In this document: piece by piece, positions 23,184-33,900 of the stretch
Layout: each line of letters starts with the position of its first letter
How positions within the stretch are numbered: position 1 is the first letter of the stretch
NCBI GenBank assembly: GCA_949987565.1
Contig: OX465111.1
Location: 15,200,549-15,264,548, forward strand
DNA length: 64,000 nt
Reading direction: 5' to 3'
Source: Luidia sarsii
Taxonomy: Eukaryota; Echinodermata; Asteroidea; Paxillosida; Luidiidae
Translations under genes and position numbers: made by a program
Notes under the pieces: generated by a model
What the model was told of the DNA's origin: nothing
The model's database searches: none
Seen by the model: only the letters and a program-made list of their open reading frames with translations

Positions 23184-26100
23184 TTATTTGAGTAATATTT
23201 AATGAGGGTAAGCTCCCATCAATGCACAGCACTGCTTTTCATAGAGGCCCTCAGTACATAATAACAAAATAGTAAAACACATACCAGATAAAATAACTTA
23301 CTTATACGTAAACTTATAAACACAAATATAATCAATACATTAAGAGTAAAATTAAAATGAAATAAGGTCTTACATTGGCCCTTCATAAAAAATACACAAA
23401 ATACACACACCAAAAAAAAAAAACCATAGAAGATCCATAGTATTAAAAACATCAATATTTTGTAAAAACTCCTGACATGCAAAATACGGAATTAGATTTA
23501 GTGAGATATAATTATAATTGGTTTAAAATGAGGATGATTATAATATATACAGAAAACCATATTGCACATTACATATTAAGAAAGTGTTCCTTTACATGCT
23601 TTTTAAACATCTGAAGTGTTGGCAAGCTTTTAATGGACATTGGAAGATCATTCCATGACCTGGCTCCGGAGAACTTGAAGGAGCGTTTACCAGTCTCAGT
23701 TCTCATTGTAGGATAATATATATTGCTACCGGTACTAAATCTGGTGTTGTAGGAATGACTATTCATCTGAGATTGTATACTATTTGATACGTAATATGGG
23801 GCTTGGCCATGAACACACTTATACATAAGAATATTTCTAGAACACTCAGCCCGCTGATGAACCTGCATCCACTTCAATTCTGTATATAAATCCTTAACGT
23901 GGATGTCTCTGACCTTGTAACCTAATGTTAATCTTGCGGCCCGGTTTTGTAATATCTGAATTCTGTTTACGTATTTCTCAGCTCCTTGAGTCCAAACTAT
24001 GCTACAATAATCAATGTGTGGCAAAATGAGAGCATTATACAGTGTATTACGGGTATATTGATCAACATACCAGCTTAGACGTTTCAACACTCCAAGTCTT
24101 TGAGAAATTTTAGCAGCTGTTTTATCAATGTGTGTATCCCATCTGAGATATTGGTCAAGCCATACACCAAGATATTTGAATTCAGTAACAATTTCCAATA
24201 TTTCATTGTTAACCTCCACCTTCAGATTTTTGTCACTCCTTCTCATTTTCTGAGATGTCCCAAATGTCATTACTTTGGTTTTTGTAGCATTGAGAGTTAA
24301 TTTGTTATCATGCATCCATTCAGAGACAGCTTGCATATCCTCATTCAAAACACTATTGATTTCATGTATTTTTTTAGAGCCATACATCATAGCAGTATCA
24401 TCCGCATACAAAACAACCTTACTCTTGCTAATACAGTCTGGCAAATCATTTATGAAAATATTAAAAAGGAGCGGTCCTAAGATGGAGCCCTGTGGCACAC
24501 CAACTGTTACCAGTCTAGGATCTGAATAGACACCATTTACAACTGTTATTTGCTCTCTGTTGGTGAGATAGCTAGAGAACCATGTCAGTTCTTTACCACA
24601 GATACCATAGTAAGATAATTTGCGCAAGAGAATCTTGTGATTCACCGTATCAAAGGCTTTTTTCAAGTCTAAGAAAACAGCACCAGTTATTTTGCCCATA
24701 TCCATGTTATTATAAAGGTAGTCAGTGACATCAATTATTGTAGTGAGTGTTGAGTGTTCGGGTCTAAAACCAGATTGTACAGTAGATAGAAGATCATTTC
24801 TTTGCAAATGCTCATATACTTGTGTATGAATGACTCTCTCTAGGATTTTAGAGATCACAGGGAGAACAGAAATAGGTCTATAGTTGCTACAATTTGTTTT
24901 TATACCATCTTTGAAAATAGGTGTAACAATAGCATGCTTCCATTCACGTGGAATAACACCAGTGTGAAGAGTAAGATTTAGAATGTATGTAAGGGCTGCT
25001 GCGATCTGATAAGCCCCAGCTCTTAATAAGCGAGCCCCAATGCCATCAATGCCAGTGGCCTTACCTATTCTAAGCACAAGGAGCTGTTTGATAACATATT
25101 CCTCATCAACTTCACTGAACTTTAAAGCTCCATTTGTAAGATCTATAGTTTCGCCCACACCATTTTCATGATCATTTTCATTTTCAAAATGCTGAGCCAA
25201 CTTATTTCCAATTTCCGTAAAAAAGTAGTTAAAAGCATTAGCAACGTCTTTCGGTTCCTTGATCTTTGTACCAGTCACTACAACTTCCTTAACACAATCA
25301 CGACGTTTTGTTGGAAGTATAGATTTTATTGTTTTCCACAGTTTTTTTCCATCATTCTTATTGCGTATAATAGTATCGGAATAATACGATTTCTTGGCAT
25401 ATTTTATCGCATTATTGGTATGGTTCCTTTTCATACGGTAAATTTCCCAATCACCTAATTCACCACTCCTCTGAGCAGCACGTTTATAGAAATCACGTTC
25501 ATTGGATAAAGACAAAATTTCCTGGTTAAACCAAGGTGGAAGATTTCCCTTAATGCGAAATTCTACCAGTGGTGCATGTTGATCTACAATTTCAATGAAT
25601 TTGTTTTTAAAAGCTGTCCATGCAAAATCTGAGTCATTCAGGTGACAAATCGTTTCCCAATTTGCATTACTGAGATCTTGAGTAAATATATTATTATCTA
25701 ATTTACAGAAATTTCTTGCTCTAATGATTTTGGGATTAGCTTTGGGTTTACGGGCTTTGAAGGCCATGTACACAAGATTGTGGTCACTAAACCCTACAGG
25801 GATGTTTCCTGATGAAAACACTTTACTCTGATTAGATACCATAATTAAATCAATACATGTAGAACTTTTCTCAGTGATACGTGTAGGTGTAGTAATTACA
25901 TTATACCATTGAAATCGTTGACATAATTCAGTGATTGGTTTGGCAGAGTTTGGTTTGAGCAAATCTAGGTTAAAGTCCCCAGTCACAACCAAATCACAAT
26001 TTCGGGCCAGATTGTTAACTTCAGATAGGTGGCCTTCCAACGCAACCATGAAGTTTGCATCAGCTGAAGGTGGTCTATAGACAGACCCAACAATGATTGG

Positions 26101-26199
26101 TTTTGTATTTGGAAGATTAACTTCAATCCACAAACTTTCAACAGAGCTACTTTCAAAGTCATACTTGTGGGTACTCTGTATATCTTTTGATATATATAT
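23184..26199 (-). mobile_element. 5'-truncated non-LTR retrotransposon (LINE), ~3.0 kb
   Basis: This contains the endonuclease/reverse-transcriptase frame described separately, plus a ~385-bp 3' UTR. The UTR ends with a GGGCCTCTATGAAAAGC / GCATTGATGGGAGCTTACCC tail, the hairpin-like 3' end typical of CR1/L2/RTE-X-type LINEs. Flanks AAAGAGTAC (to 23183) and AAATTCTACACAGG (from 26203) rejoin into an uninterrupted copy of the local tandem unit. This fixes the insertion borders; a TAC is present at both ends. Confidence 0.85.
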
Positions 26200-26208
26200 T
26201 ACAAAATT
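23569..26208 (-). CDS. LINE ORF2: endonuclease (5' truncated) and reverse transcriptase
   Basis: An uninterrupted minus-strand frame of about 879 codons. The N-terminus enters inside an apurinic-type endonuclease (EEP) domain: GSVYRPP, then TGDFNLDLL, then SDHNLVYMA near residues 35-150, with the first catalytic blocks missing. The reverse transcriptase follows: YRPISVLPVISKILERV, SGFRPEHST, FLDLKKAFDTVNH, PQGSILGPLLF and the catalytic LYADDTAMM. A typical C-terminal SWNDLP...FKKHVKEHFL ends it. The frame continues upstream of any start codon, to the truncation point, so no true start is present. Absence of stops or frameshifts points to a recent insertion. The copy cannot be autonomous because it lacks the endonuclease N-terminus. 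Confidence 0.93.
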   Translation of the reverse strand, partial: NFVIYISKDIQSTHKYDFESSSVESLWIEVNLPNTKPIIVGSVYRPPSADANFMVALEGHLSEVNNLARNCDLVVTGDFNLDLLKPNSAKPITELCQRFQWYNVITTPTRITEKSSTCIDLIMVSNQSKVFSSGNIPVGFSDHNLVYMAFKARKPKANPKIIRARNFCKLDNNIFTQDLSNANWETICHLNDSDFAWTAFKNKFIEIVDQHAPLVEFRIKGNLPPWFNQEILSLSNERDFYKRAAQRSGELGDWEIYRMKRNHTNNAIKYAKKSYYSDTIIRNKNDGKKLWKTIKSILPTKRRDCVKEVVVTGTKIKEPKDVANAFNYFFTEIGNKLAQHFENENDHENGVGETIDLTNGALKFSEVDEEYVIKQLLVLRIGKATGIDGIGARLLRAGAYQIAAALTYILNLTLHTGVIPREWKHAIVTPIFKDGIKTNCSNYRPISVLPVISKILERVIHTQVYEHLQRNDLLSTVQSGFRPEHSTLTTIIDVTDYLYNNMDMGKITGAVFLDLKKAFDTVNHKILLRKLSYYGICGKELTWFSSYLTNREQITVVNGVYSDPRLVTVGVPQGSILGPLLFNIFINDLPDCISKSKVVLYADDTAMMYGSKKIHEINSVLNEDMQAVSEWMHDNKLTLNATKTKVMTFGTSQKMRRSDKNLKVEVNNEILEIVTEFKYLGVWLDQYLRWDTHIDKTAAKISQRLGVLKRLSWYVDQYTRNTLYNALILPHIDYCSIVWTQGAEKYVNRIQILQNRAARLTLGYKVRDIHVKDLYTELKWMQVHQRAECSRNILMYKCVHGQAPYYVSNSIQSQMNSHSYNTRFSTGSNIYYPTMRTETGKRSFKFSGARSWNDLPMSIKSLPTLQMFKKHVKEHFLNM

Positions 26209-26940
26209 CTACACAGGATAAAGGAGTTCCCGATTTCATTGGTGCAACCGATCATTCAGCCTGACATATTTAACATTGACCAAAATCCACTTTCGGTCAG
26301 AAACTCGCTATATATATGCTGTTATGCATTTTGCTGAGAGCTCGAAATACTCCTCTTTTGGAAAAGTAAGTGTACGCTACGCATTTCAATAAAACATCAT
26401 ATCATCTGAAAGAGTACAACATTCTATAGAGGATGTAGGCATTCCCGAGGTCATTGGTGCAATCAATCATTCAGCCTGACAAATTTAACAATGATCAAAA
26501 TCACTTTCGGTCAGAAACTCAATATACACAAATACGCATTTGGCTGAGAGCTCGAAATACTCCTCTTTTGGAAAAATGAGTGTACCCTACGCATTCCACT
26601 AAAACCTATTAAATTTGATATCATCTGAAAGAGTATAAAATTCTAAAAAAAAAATAATAATAATGTAGGCGTTCCCGAGTTCATTGGTGAACCAATCATT
26701 CAGCCTGACAAATTTAACAATGATCGAAATCAATATTCATTATATACGCTGCTAGTCATTTTGCTGACAACCGAAAATACGTATATATCGGTACTCCTCA
26801 TTTGTAAAAGTGACTGTAGCCTCTGCATTTTACTAAAAACCATTGAATTTGATTTCATCTGAAAAAGTACGAAATCCTACAGAGGATATTGCTTACCCTT
26901 TACAAGTAATGCTGACAATCACCCTTTTTAAGATATCACC
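26203..26940. repeat. ~215-235 bp tandem repeat, 3.2 copies
   Basis: Units begin at about 26203, 26418, 26637 and 26871 (partial). Each contains an ATTCTA...GGA start, TTCCCGA-TTCATTGGTG, CATTCAGCCTGACA, CTTTTGGAAAA and CATCTGAAAGAGTA. The same unit appears, in inverted form, at the inner end of the right arm (27330-27460). Confidence 0.85.
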
Positions 26941-27291
26941 GGCAGAAACTTCAGGATACTTCTTCTGTAGAGCTATATTCAAACCTATACACAACTGGTA
27001 CCATGCTTGAACGTGTATACGGTCCAATGAATTTCGGGGTTATAGGCCTGACCCAGAGTACATTTGTATGCCTACATATTCGGGGCCTCCATTTCTCTAT
27101 ACGGAAAGGGTCTCTAAGATTTGTTGTGATTTGGCAGCTGTAGTTGAAGAAAAATGACGGGACGTCTATCAGACCCCCCCCCCCTCCATTTCCCTGTTGC
27201 ATGGTAGCTCATCTTTAGGATTGTCATGCGGAAACCTTCGACCCATGGATGAAATTCGTAAGGTTGTGCGTGTTAAATTGCATAACAATAC

Positions 27292-27320
27292 GTTTGAGAA
27301 AGGTCCTGCTAGGATCGATC
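27292..27320 (+). repeat. Hairpin-GAAACGTC repeat, truncated
   Basis: GTTTGAGAAAGGTCCTGCTAGGATCGATC keeps the hairpin but loses the AAACGTC end. It lies near the centre of the foldback element. Confidence 0.6.
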
Positions 27321-27950
27321 ATTCTCTGTAGAATGTTGTACTCTTTCAGATTATGTCCAATTTAATAGGTTTTAGTGGAATGCGTAGGGTAGGGGCCGCT
27401 ACACTCACTTTTCCAACAGAGGAGTATTCCAGATTCGTTTTATTTTGAAGTCAAATCCTGTATATTAATTTTTCCGGCAAAATATGTTTTTGGAAAAAAC
27501 AAAACAAGTATTCAAGCTGATTGTGTAAAGAATCATGTTATCACAACGTTGCAGTACACATTCTCTCTTATTATTTGTATTTTTAAACTAGCAAAAACTC
27601 AATTCAAATATTGTGTGTCATGTATGGGACACCGTAGTGCTTTAGGCGCCTGCCAACCGAAATTCAGGCCCAAATTTAGGGCCAGGTTCAGTTTGGTCTT
27701 TAATTTCAGGCTCCATGAAGTAACGAACATACCGTCTGCTTTCGGTGATCCGGCACTTCGGCAGTGATACAAGTATGTTAAATTCTTAATACATGTAGAA
27801 TGTGATTACTTTTGATAGGATCTCTGGTATTTCGTAATACTAAGTACTACAGTATACTGTACTAACTAGTATTTAGTAATTAGTAATACTAATAGTATTA
27901 GTAGCATTATTTTGTGCTCAACGGCACGAATTCATTTCAACAGCACAACA

Positions 27951-30900
27951 ATGCCGGGACCATGGGAAATCCACAATTATCACAAAGCTCCGAAACGCGG
28001 CAGTGAATGCCTCAGTTCGGAGGATGGCCCGACGGTCAAGAAAACAAGCAACCCCGAAAAACCTGGCGAGGATGCGGTGCCCCAATTGTCTGGAGTATCT
28101 TTGGCAGGAACCAGCCCACAGAGTGAGAGTGAGGGTGAGACCAGTGAGAATGAGAGTGGGCCTTCCTCTCCAGCCAGTTCCACATCGAGCTCCTCGAGGA
28201 AGAAAAAGCGTCCTAAATCCAAACACAAACATGGCGCTCCGAAGCACACCCAGAGTGGGAAAGGACGTGTCAAGGTACAGGTACGTACCAATACCATGAA
28301 TGCTACCATACATACTGCTTCTTTCTTGTTATATATTAGGTTATAGTAGTCCGAGTAACTTGGACCCGACAAGTCACCCTTTTTTTATCGAATTTTGAAA
28401 TTTTGAGTTTCGGGTGACTGTAGCCGTAGGGTCCAAGTCGATCAGTGTCCTAAAGCTGATTATCTGTACAAACCGCCAAAAAACATTTCGACCGAAAAAC
28501 TACCCGACACAAACCCCCAGATTTACCGCCGAAAACACCCGTATCACCGTCCTACGTGCCCATTTTTGGATTCAGTAAGAATCAAGGATTCTAATACTGG
28601 CCATTTGCTTTACTCACGTTTTGGGAAAAAGGGAAAAAATACCCTTAGTTGATCGAGCAGGTGTTTCACCCGTACGATGAGATATATATGCAGACCGACG
28701 TATGAAGCTCAATATTTTGTTGTATCTTCAATTAGGGGGTAGGGGTAGGGGGTAGGTAGGGGTAGGGGGTAGGTAGGGGTAGGGGTAGGGGTAGGCGACA
28801 GTCTTACAGCGTTTCGTTCGTTTTGCAGGGAAACAGTTAGCTCCGCCGTGGCCAACAAAAATCGCCCATTGAAACGTGTGGGATTCTATTCGGGGATTGA
28901 GCTTCATACGTATGCACGTATATATAGTTCCGTGCGACAGCCAAAACAAGGCTGCCATCTTCGATTTCGAATAATACTAATAAAGTAATAGCATTCTGAC
29001 AGTTCCGTGTGCGCAGTGGGTCTGCAACCGTTGAACCTGTGACTGTTTTATGCACAACACACACCGATCGTGTCATGCTTTGCACCGTTCATGAAACAGT
29101 TGTGGGCTCAACCGCTTGCAGACCCACTGCGCACACAGAACTGTCAGAATGCTATTTTTAGAAATCAGGATGGCAGCCTTGTTTTGGCTGTCGCACGGGC
29201 GAAACACCTTCTCGAACAACTGAGGCTATTTTTTCCCTTTTTTCGTGAGTAAAGCAAATGACCAGTATTAGAATCCTTGATCCTCACTGAATCCAAAAAT
29301 GGGCTCGTAGAACGGTGATACGGGTGTTTTCGGGGGTAACTCTGGGGGTTTGGGTCGGGTAGTTTTTCGGTCGAAATGTTTTGGCGGTTTGTACTCATCA
29401 GCCATGTTGGGACTCTGTTTTACTTGGACCCTGCTGACCGTCGTCTGGTTAACAAAATAATAACTGCGCCACAAAAATCATGATTTTGGGGAATCATTTT
29501 TTTGGGGCAAGTAGTTGTGCCAGACAGTGGTGATTTTCTACACAATGATAGTTGGTCTATTCTAGTGTGGATTGAGGGTTTTTTCCCCACCCTTTCACAG
29601 TGAAGGTATTCAACCAAAGTCTTCCCTGTATTGTATATGCAATGCATTCTAGATCCTTGTATGTCTAGTCCTTTTTTTCTTTTTCTTGTTTGTTTTCACA
29701 GCCAAATTTCAAAGACGGTATTATTAAACGGATCATGGGTGGCCATTATCGGGGTGCGATACGATTTGCCATGGAGCAAAGCAGCCTTGCAAGCAGACAT
29801 TTTTACGAACTTGTTTCGCATATGGCGATGTCGCAGATGACAAAATTTGTCAAAAAGGTACACCTATCTATGCTTGGTGCTGGCGTCAATAGGGAAAATA
29901 TGGAAAACTTTGAGTGGAAGGATGCCATAGAAGAATTCAAACAGCATCTTCCCGTGCTGCACGCAGTTTTGTCAGCATGTCTGACAACCAAGTCACGTAC
30001 TCATCGGGTGAAAATGTAAGTTCAGCCAAGGAATCTGTAAATGGCATACTAGATGTACATGTAAATGACACAAAGCTCACGACCACTGCACATTTTTGTT
30101 TATTTATTTTAGAACGACACAAGGCAACCCTTTGCGAATCTGCAGGAAAGTCCATTCACAGAAATCTTTCAAAACACAAAGCCAAAGTTTCTTTCCTCAA
30201 TTATTGATGTGCATTTCAATCTGCTTTCATGCCTGTCTCAATACGGTTCATTTTGTAGCTCCGCTGATGGCAAATGTGGTGAGCTTATCCCAGGAATGGC
30301 CAAAGTACTTTCCATGGTGTGCAAGATGCGGTCCACTAAGTTCAATTTGATACCCACCATGATGGGAATGTCCTTGTACAAAAATGGATGTGGCACGGGG
30401 GTAAGTTCCACGTAATAAAAGATGTGACATTCAAGCCAGAACTTGTCAAAGATTTAACAGCTTCCCGCTGGGTATTCTGGCCTCACATTTCTGGTAACAC
30501 TAGGGAACAACGTTCTGGGGTCCTGGTCCTCATGTGTGATAATGACAAGGGAGGTAGGTTTGCTACTTGCAATGGACCGAGCCAAAACTAATAGATACCT
30601 TTAAACAAAATCAACTAGAAAAATCTCCATATTCTTTGATTTTTCTGTTGACAAACTGGTCCAGAGTTTTAGCTTTTATATTTAGGGACAATACTCTACA
30701 TCAAGACCAAATTTGCTTAAGTTGTTTTTCAGGAGCAGAGTGCGTCATGTCAAAGAAATAATAATGTCTACACTGGACAAAGTGGACATTTATATATATA
30801 ATAAATTATAAATACACACCACTTGATTGAGTATCTTCAGGTCTGAACAATCCACGGAATTCATTAATGATTCTTAACAAGTTCAAGGAGGTGTGTCAAC

Positions 30901-33900
30901 TTTCTGTCCACCAATCCTTTTCCCCAAACAGTTGCTTGATTCACTGTCATCGATTGGCCTGTGTCACACTTCCTCTAATGTGAGATCAACAATCGACAAA
31001 TGTGGTAACAAATATGACCAAGAAATCATGGCCGTGAAATCAGCAATGGAGGTGAGTGGACAAATCGTATAACAGTGGAGTCATGCAAAGTGCTTGCTGG
31101 CACATGTAGAGGGGATATTTATCAATAAAACTAAGGATGAAATGACTCATTGTGACTGACCCAACTTCAGCCAAGTGTGGCTTACCGGTATTTAAGGCCA
31201 AAATTCAAGAGCGAGGGACAGTGGGGTGGATGTAGTGGATGGCATCATTTCCCTGACACAGTGCTTGGGTTTGGTCAGTGGAAATCTCAAGGTGCTATTT
31301 GTCTATAAGGTTTCTCTGAAATGTGAGGAACTTGGACATGTATAAAAACAACAAGGGAAAATAAGGTACCTGCATAATACATGGTTTAAGATTAAATACA
31401 CGTAACATGGTTTCGTAGGTCACTTACATGTTTATTATATAGGCGCAGTTGAGCAATGATCCATCACATGCCATGAGGATTCCACCGGAAGAGACACTGG
31501 ATCATTCTGTGAGTCAGCCACACAGGACATTGCAGAGTGATTCAGATGACTCTGAGATGCAGTCAACTGTCGGGGGAGCAGATCAACATTTGGAAAACCT
31601 GTCCAAAGACAGCTCTTCCTCCACGGCACCAGACGAGCCCGCAGTGTTAACTAGCCACAGTTCCAATGCCCAGAGGACTGCACACTCTGAGACGTTGCAA
31701 GAGTCATCTGCGGCCAGTGGAGGCACCACTTCCATGGAAGGTACTGGCCACAACATTCTTGCAATATTCTTGATGAAAACCACCTGAAGTGATGATTTCT
31801 GATGATTACTGTTTTATTTGTACGTCCTTATGTTTGGTAGTGTCTTGTGAGTACAATGGTGAAGACTAATATAGCTGCTACACATACAAAGATCTGTACA
31901 TGGATGTTACTTTCTGGAAGAACATTTTACACAATTTTTTGCACGCTTCTTTCTTTTTCTTCACTTTATCGACCTCTAGAAAAGTCCATAATTTGTTTAA
32001 CTTGACAGCACCTTTGTCTTGTCACTGACGATTTTGTTTTGTTTTGTCTTGTTAGAAAAAAGCATGCCTCCTGGGTACACCATCTCATGGGATAACGTAC
32101 AAAAAGCAGCTACGTGCCGGCACGAGAAAGGCGTCAAGTTGCCGACGTGGGCATTGGCCTTTGCCACAATCAACAGGGTGCCCAGTAAGGACTTCACACC
32201 GGGATACGAAGGCAGTCGCAGAGCACAAGACATGGAGTTACAGGAGCTCCTTCCCCGTTTCTCCGACTGGACGCACCTCCGCGATTACATGGAGGTGATG
32301 GTGTCTCGCATGATCACGGCCGGTGGTTTGCCATCCATCAGTGCCATTGCTGACAGTGCTGTTGTGGAACACATCGAACATCAATACAGTGAAGAGTCAA
32401 GCAAGAAAAGTCGTATTGTAATAAGCTTATTCTTTATTAGTTATTGTTCTTATTTGATATTAATGACTCATGAGTGTCTCCCCTTATTGGAATATTTAGT
32501 ATTACAAACGCTAGACAGTGGCACCATTTCTTCTCTTTGGTAGCCCACCTCTAAATAGGCCATCAGATGAATCTCTCTTGTTTGAAGCGAGGTTGCTAAT
32601 TGAGCACAAACCAATTTTGATCAAGCATTCTAAAGTTTTGTTTCCTTTTACTGCTCTCGTACAGATTAACCTCGGTCTCATCAAAGCTGACCCATCTTCT
32701 GCAAAAGGATTTGTGGAAGTTATGAAGAGGCTCAACCACTATGTCCCCCGAGATGGAGATAATATACTCCCAGTCTGCGTCAACGGAGATGAGCTGTCCG
32801 CACAACACATGAGTAAGGCCAGACGCGTCATGGGCAAATCATCAGACCCCGTGGATAGAATGGCAGGACTAGAGCCCATGGTGCAACAATATCACCAGCG
32901 AATCATCCTGTTGCAGGTACATTTACATACATTATGACCACACGTTCCCATGGCCACCCACACATCCATCAACAAAAGGAGACTGTGCTAATGTAAAGGT
33001 GCCTTTTGTCTGTCGGACTTCAATCAGTCAATGTGTCTGTTTTCAAAAACAACATCTGAAGTATCAATGGTTGTGCCCATATATCTATTCAATATCATTT
33101 GATTTCAGGACTACCTGGACAACTTCTACAAGTCAACCAGTGGGTCCCAGCGAGGTACCCTATACAATTTGCGAGACCAAGCCTGTTACAAGAACATCCA
33201 AACCAGCGCTGCATTATGCGTCAACGATTTGATGAATTTCCTCCGCTTTGTAACAGAGAGTTTTGCGTGTCTGTCTTGTATGAACGTATTGGGGATGAGG
33301 AGTTGGGAAGATGTTCCTAAAGGTTGCCCATCCCCTGAAGCACAGAAGCGCACGCGCATGAAATACATCAGCCAAATATCCAGGAAAGTGGTGGACGATA
33401 TTTGGCCCGATATCGACCATTCCAAGATTGAGGAGATGTGTACTCCCACTGAAGGGAAGTCCGCCCACCGCAGAAGTTGTACATGTAATGGAGATGAAGG
33501 TGAGATATTTTCAAACTGTAGTGATTCTCTATTCTGGTGGTTTGTCATTCACTGATAATAAAAAAAAATGCTGACACAATGCCTTTGAGAAAGGTCCTGC
33601 TAGGATCAAAAGTCAGACCCACTAAATTTTGAGATTTGCATGTTGGTAATTTTAGTCAGTAAGCAGTTTGCAACATTTTTGTATATCACTTCAATCTGTA
33701 TTGAGAATAATCGCAACGCCCCATTGGGCCCAAGCTGAATTGAAAATTGAGATTGTTGAATATTGTCTTCATGAAAATGGCCAATGGTTCAAAGAAAACG
33801 GTACCGCGTTGCATCATGGTACCTGCTACTAAATTTTCAAATCCGCCACACGACCTCGACCAGCTCGGTGGTCAAGTGGTTAAAATGTCTGCACTAGAAG

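Larger units (their letters stand above)
22897..27672. mobile_element. Foldback-like element with long inverted arms (interrupted by a LINE)
   Basis: Left arm 22897-23183 and right arm 27330-27672 are inverted copies that I judge roughly 85% alike. Shared landmarks are GACACACAATATTTGAATTG, TGCTAGTTTAAAAATACAAA and CAACGTTGTGATAACATGAT. Inside lie three tandem units (26203-26870) and a short unique core (about 26940-27290). Without the inserted LINE the element would be about 1.76 kb. It separates the divergently oriented MRPS2 and DUF6589 genes. No transposase frame is visible in it. Confidence 0.7.

Noticed and set aside
32518..32937. Reading frame starting in the intron before exon 7 of the DUF6589 gene
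   Set aside because: The intron happens to be open in frame; a good CGTACAG acceptor at 32664 and family resemblance starting right after it define the exon.
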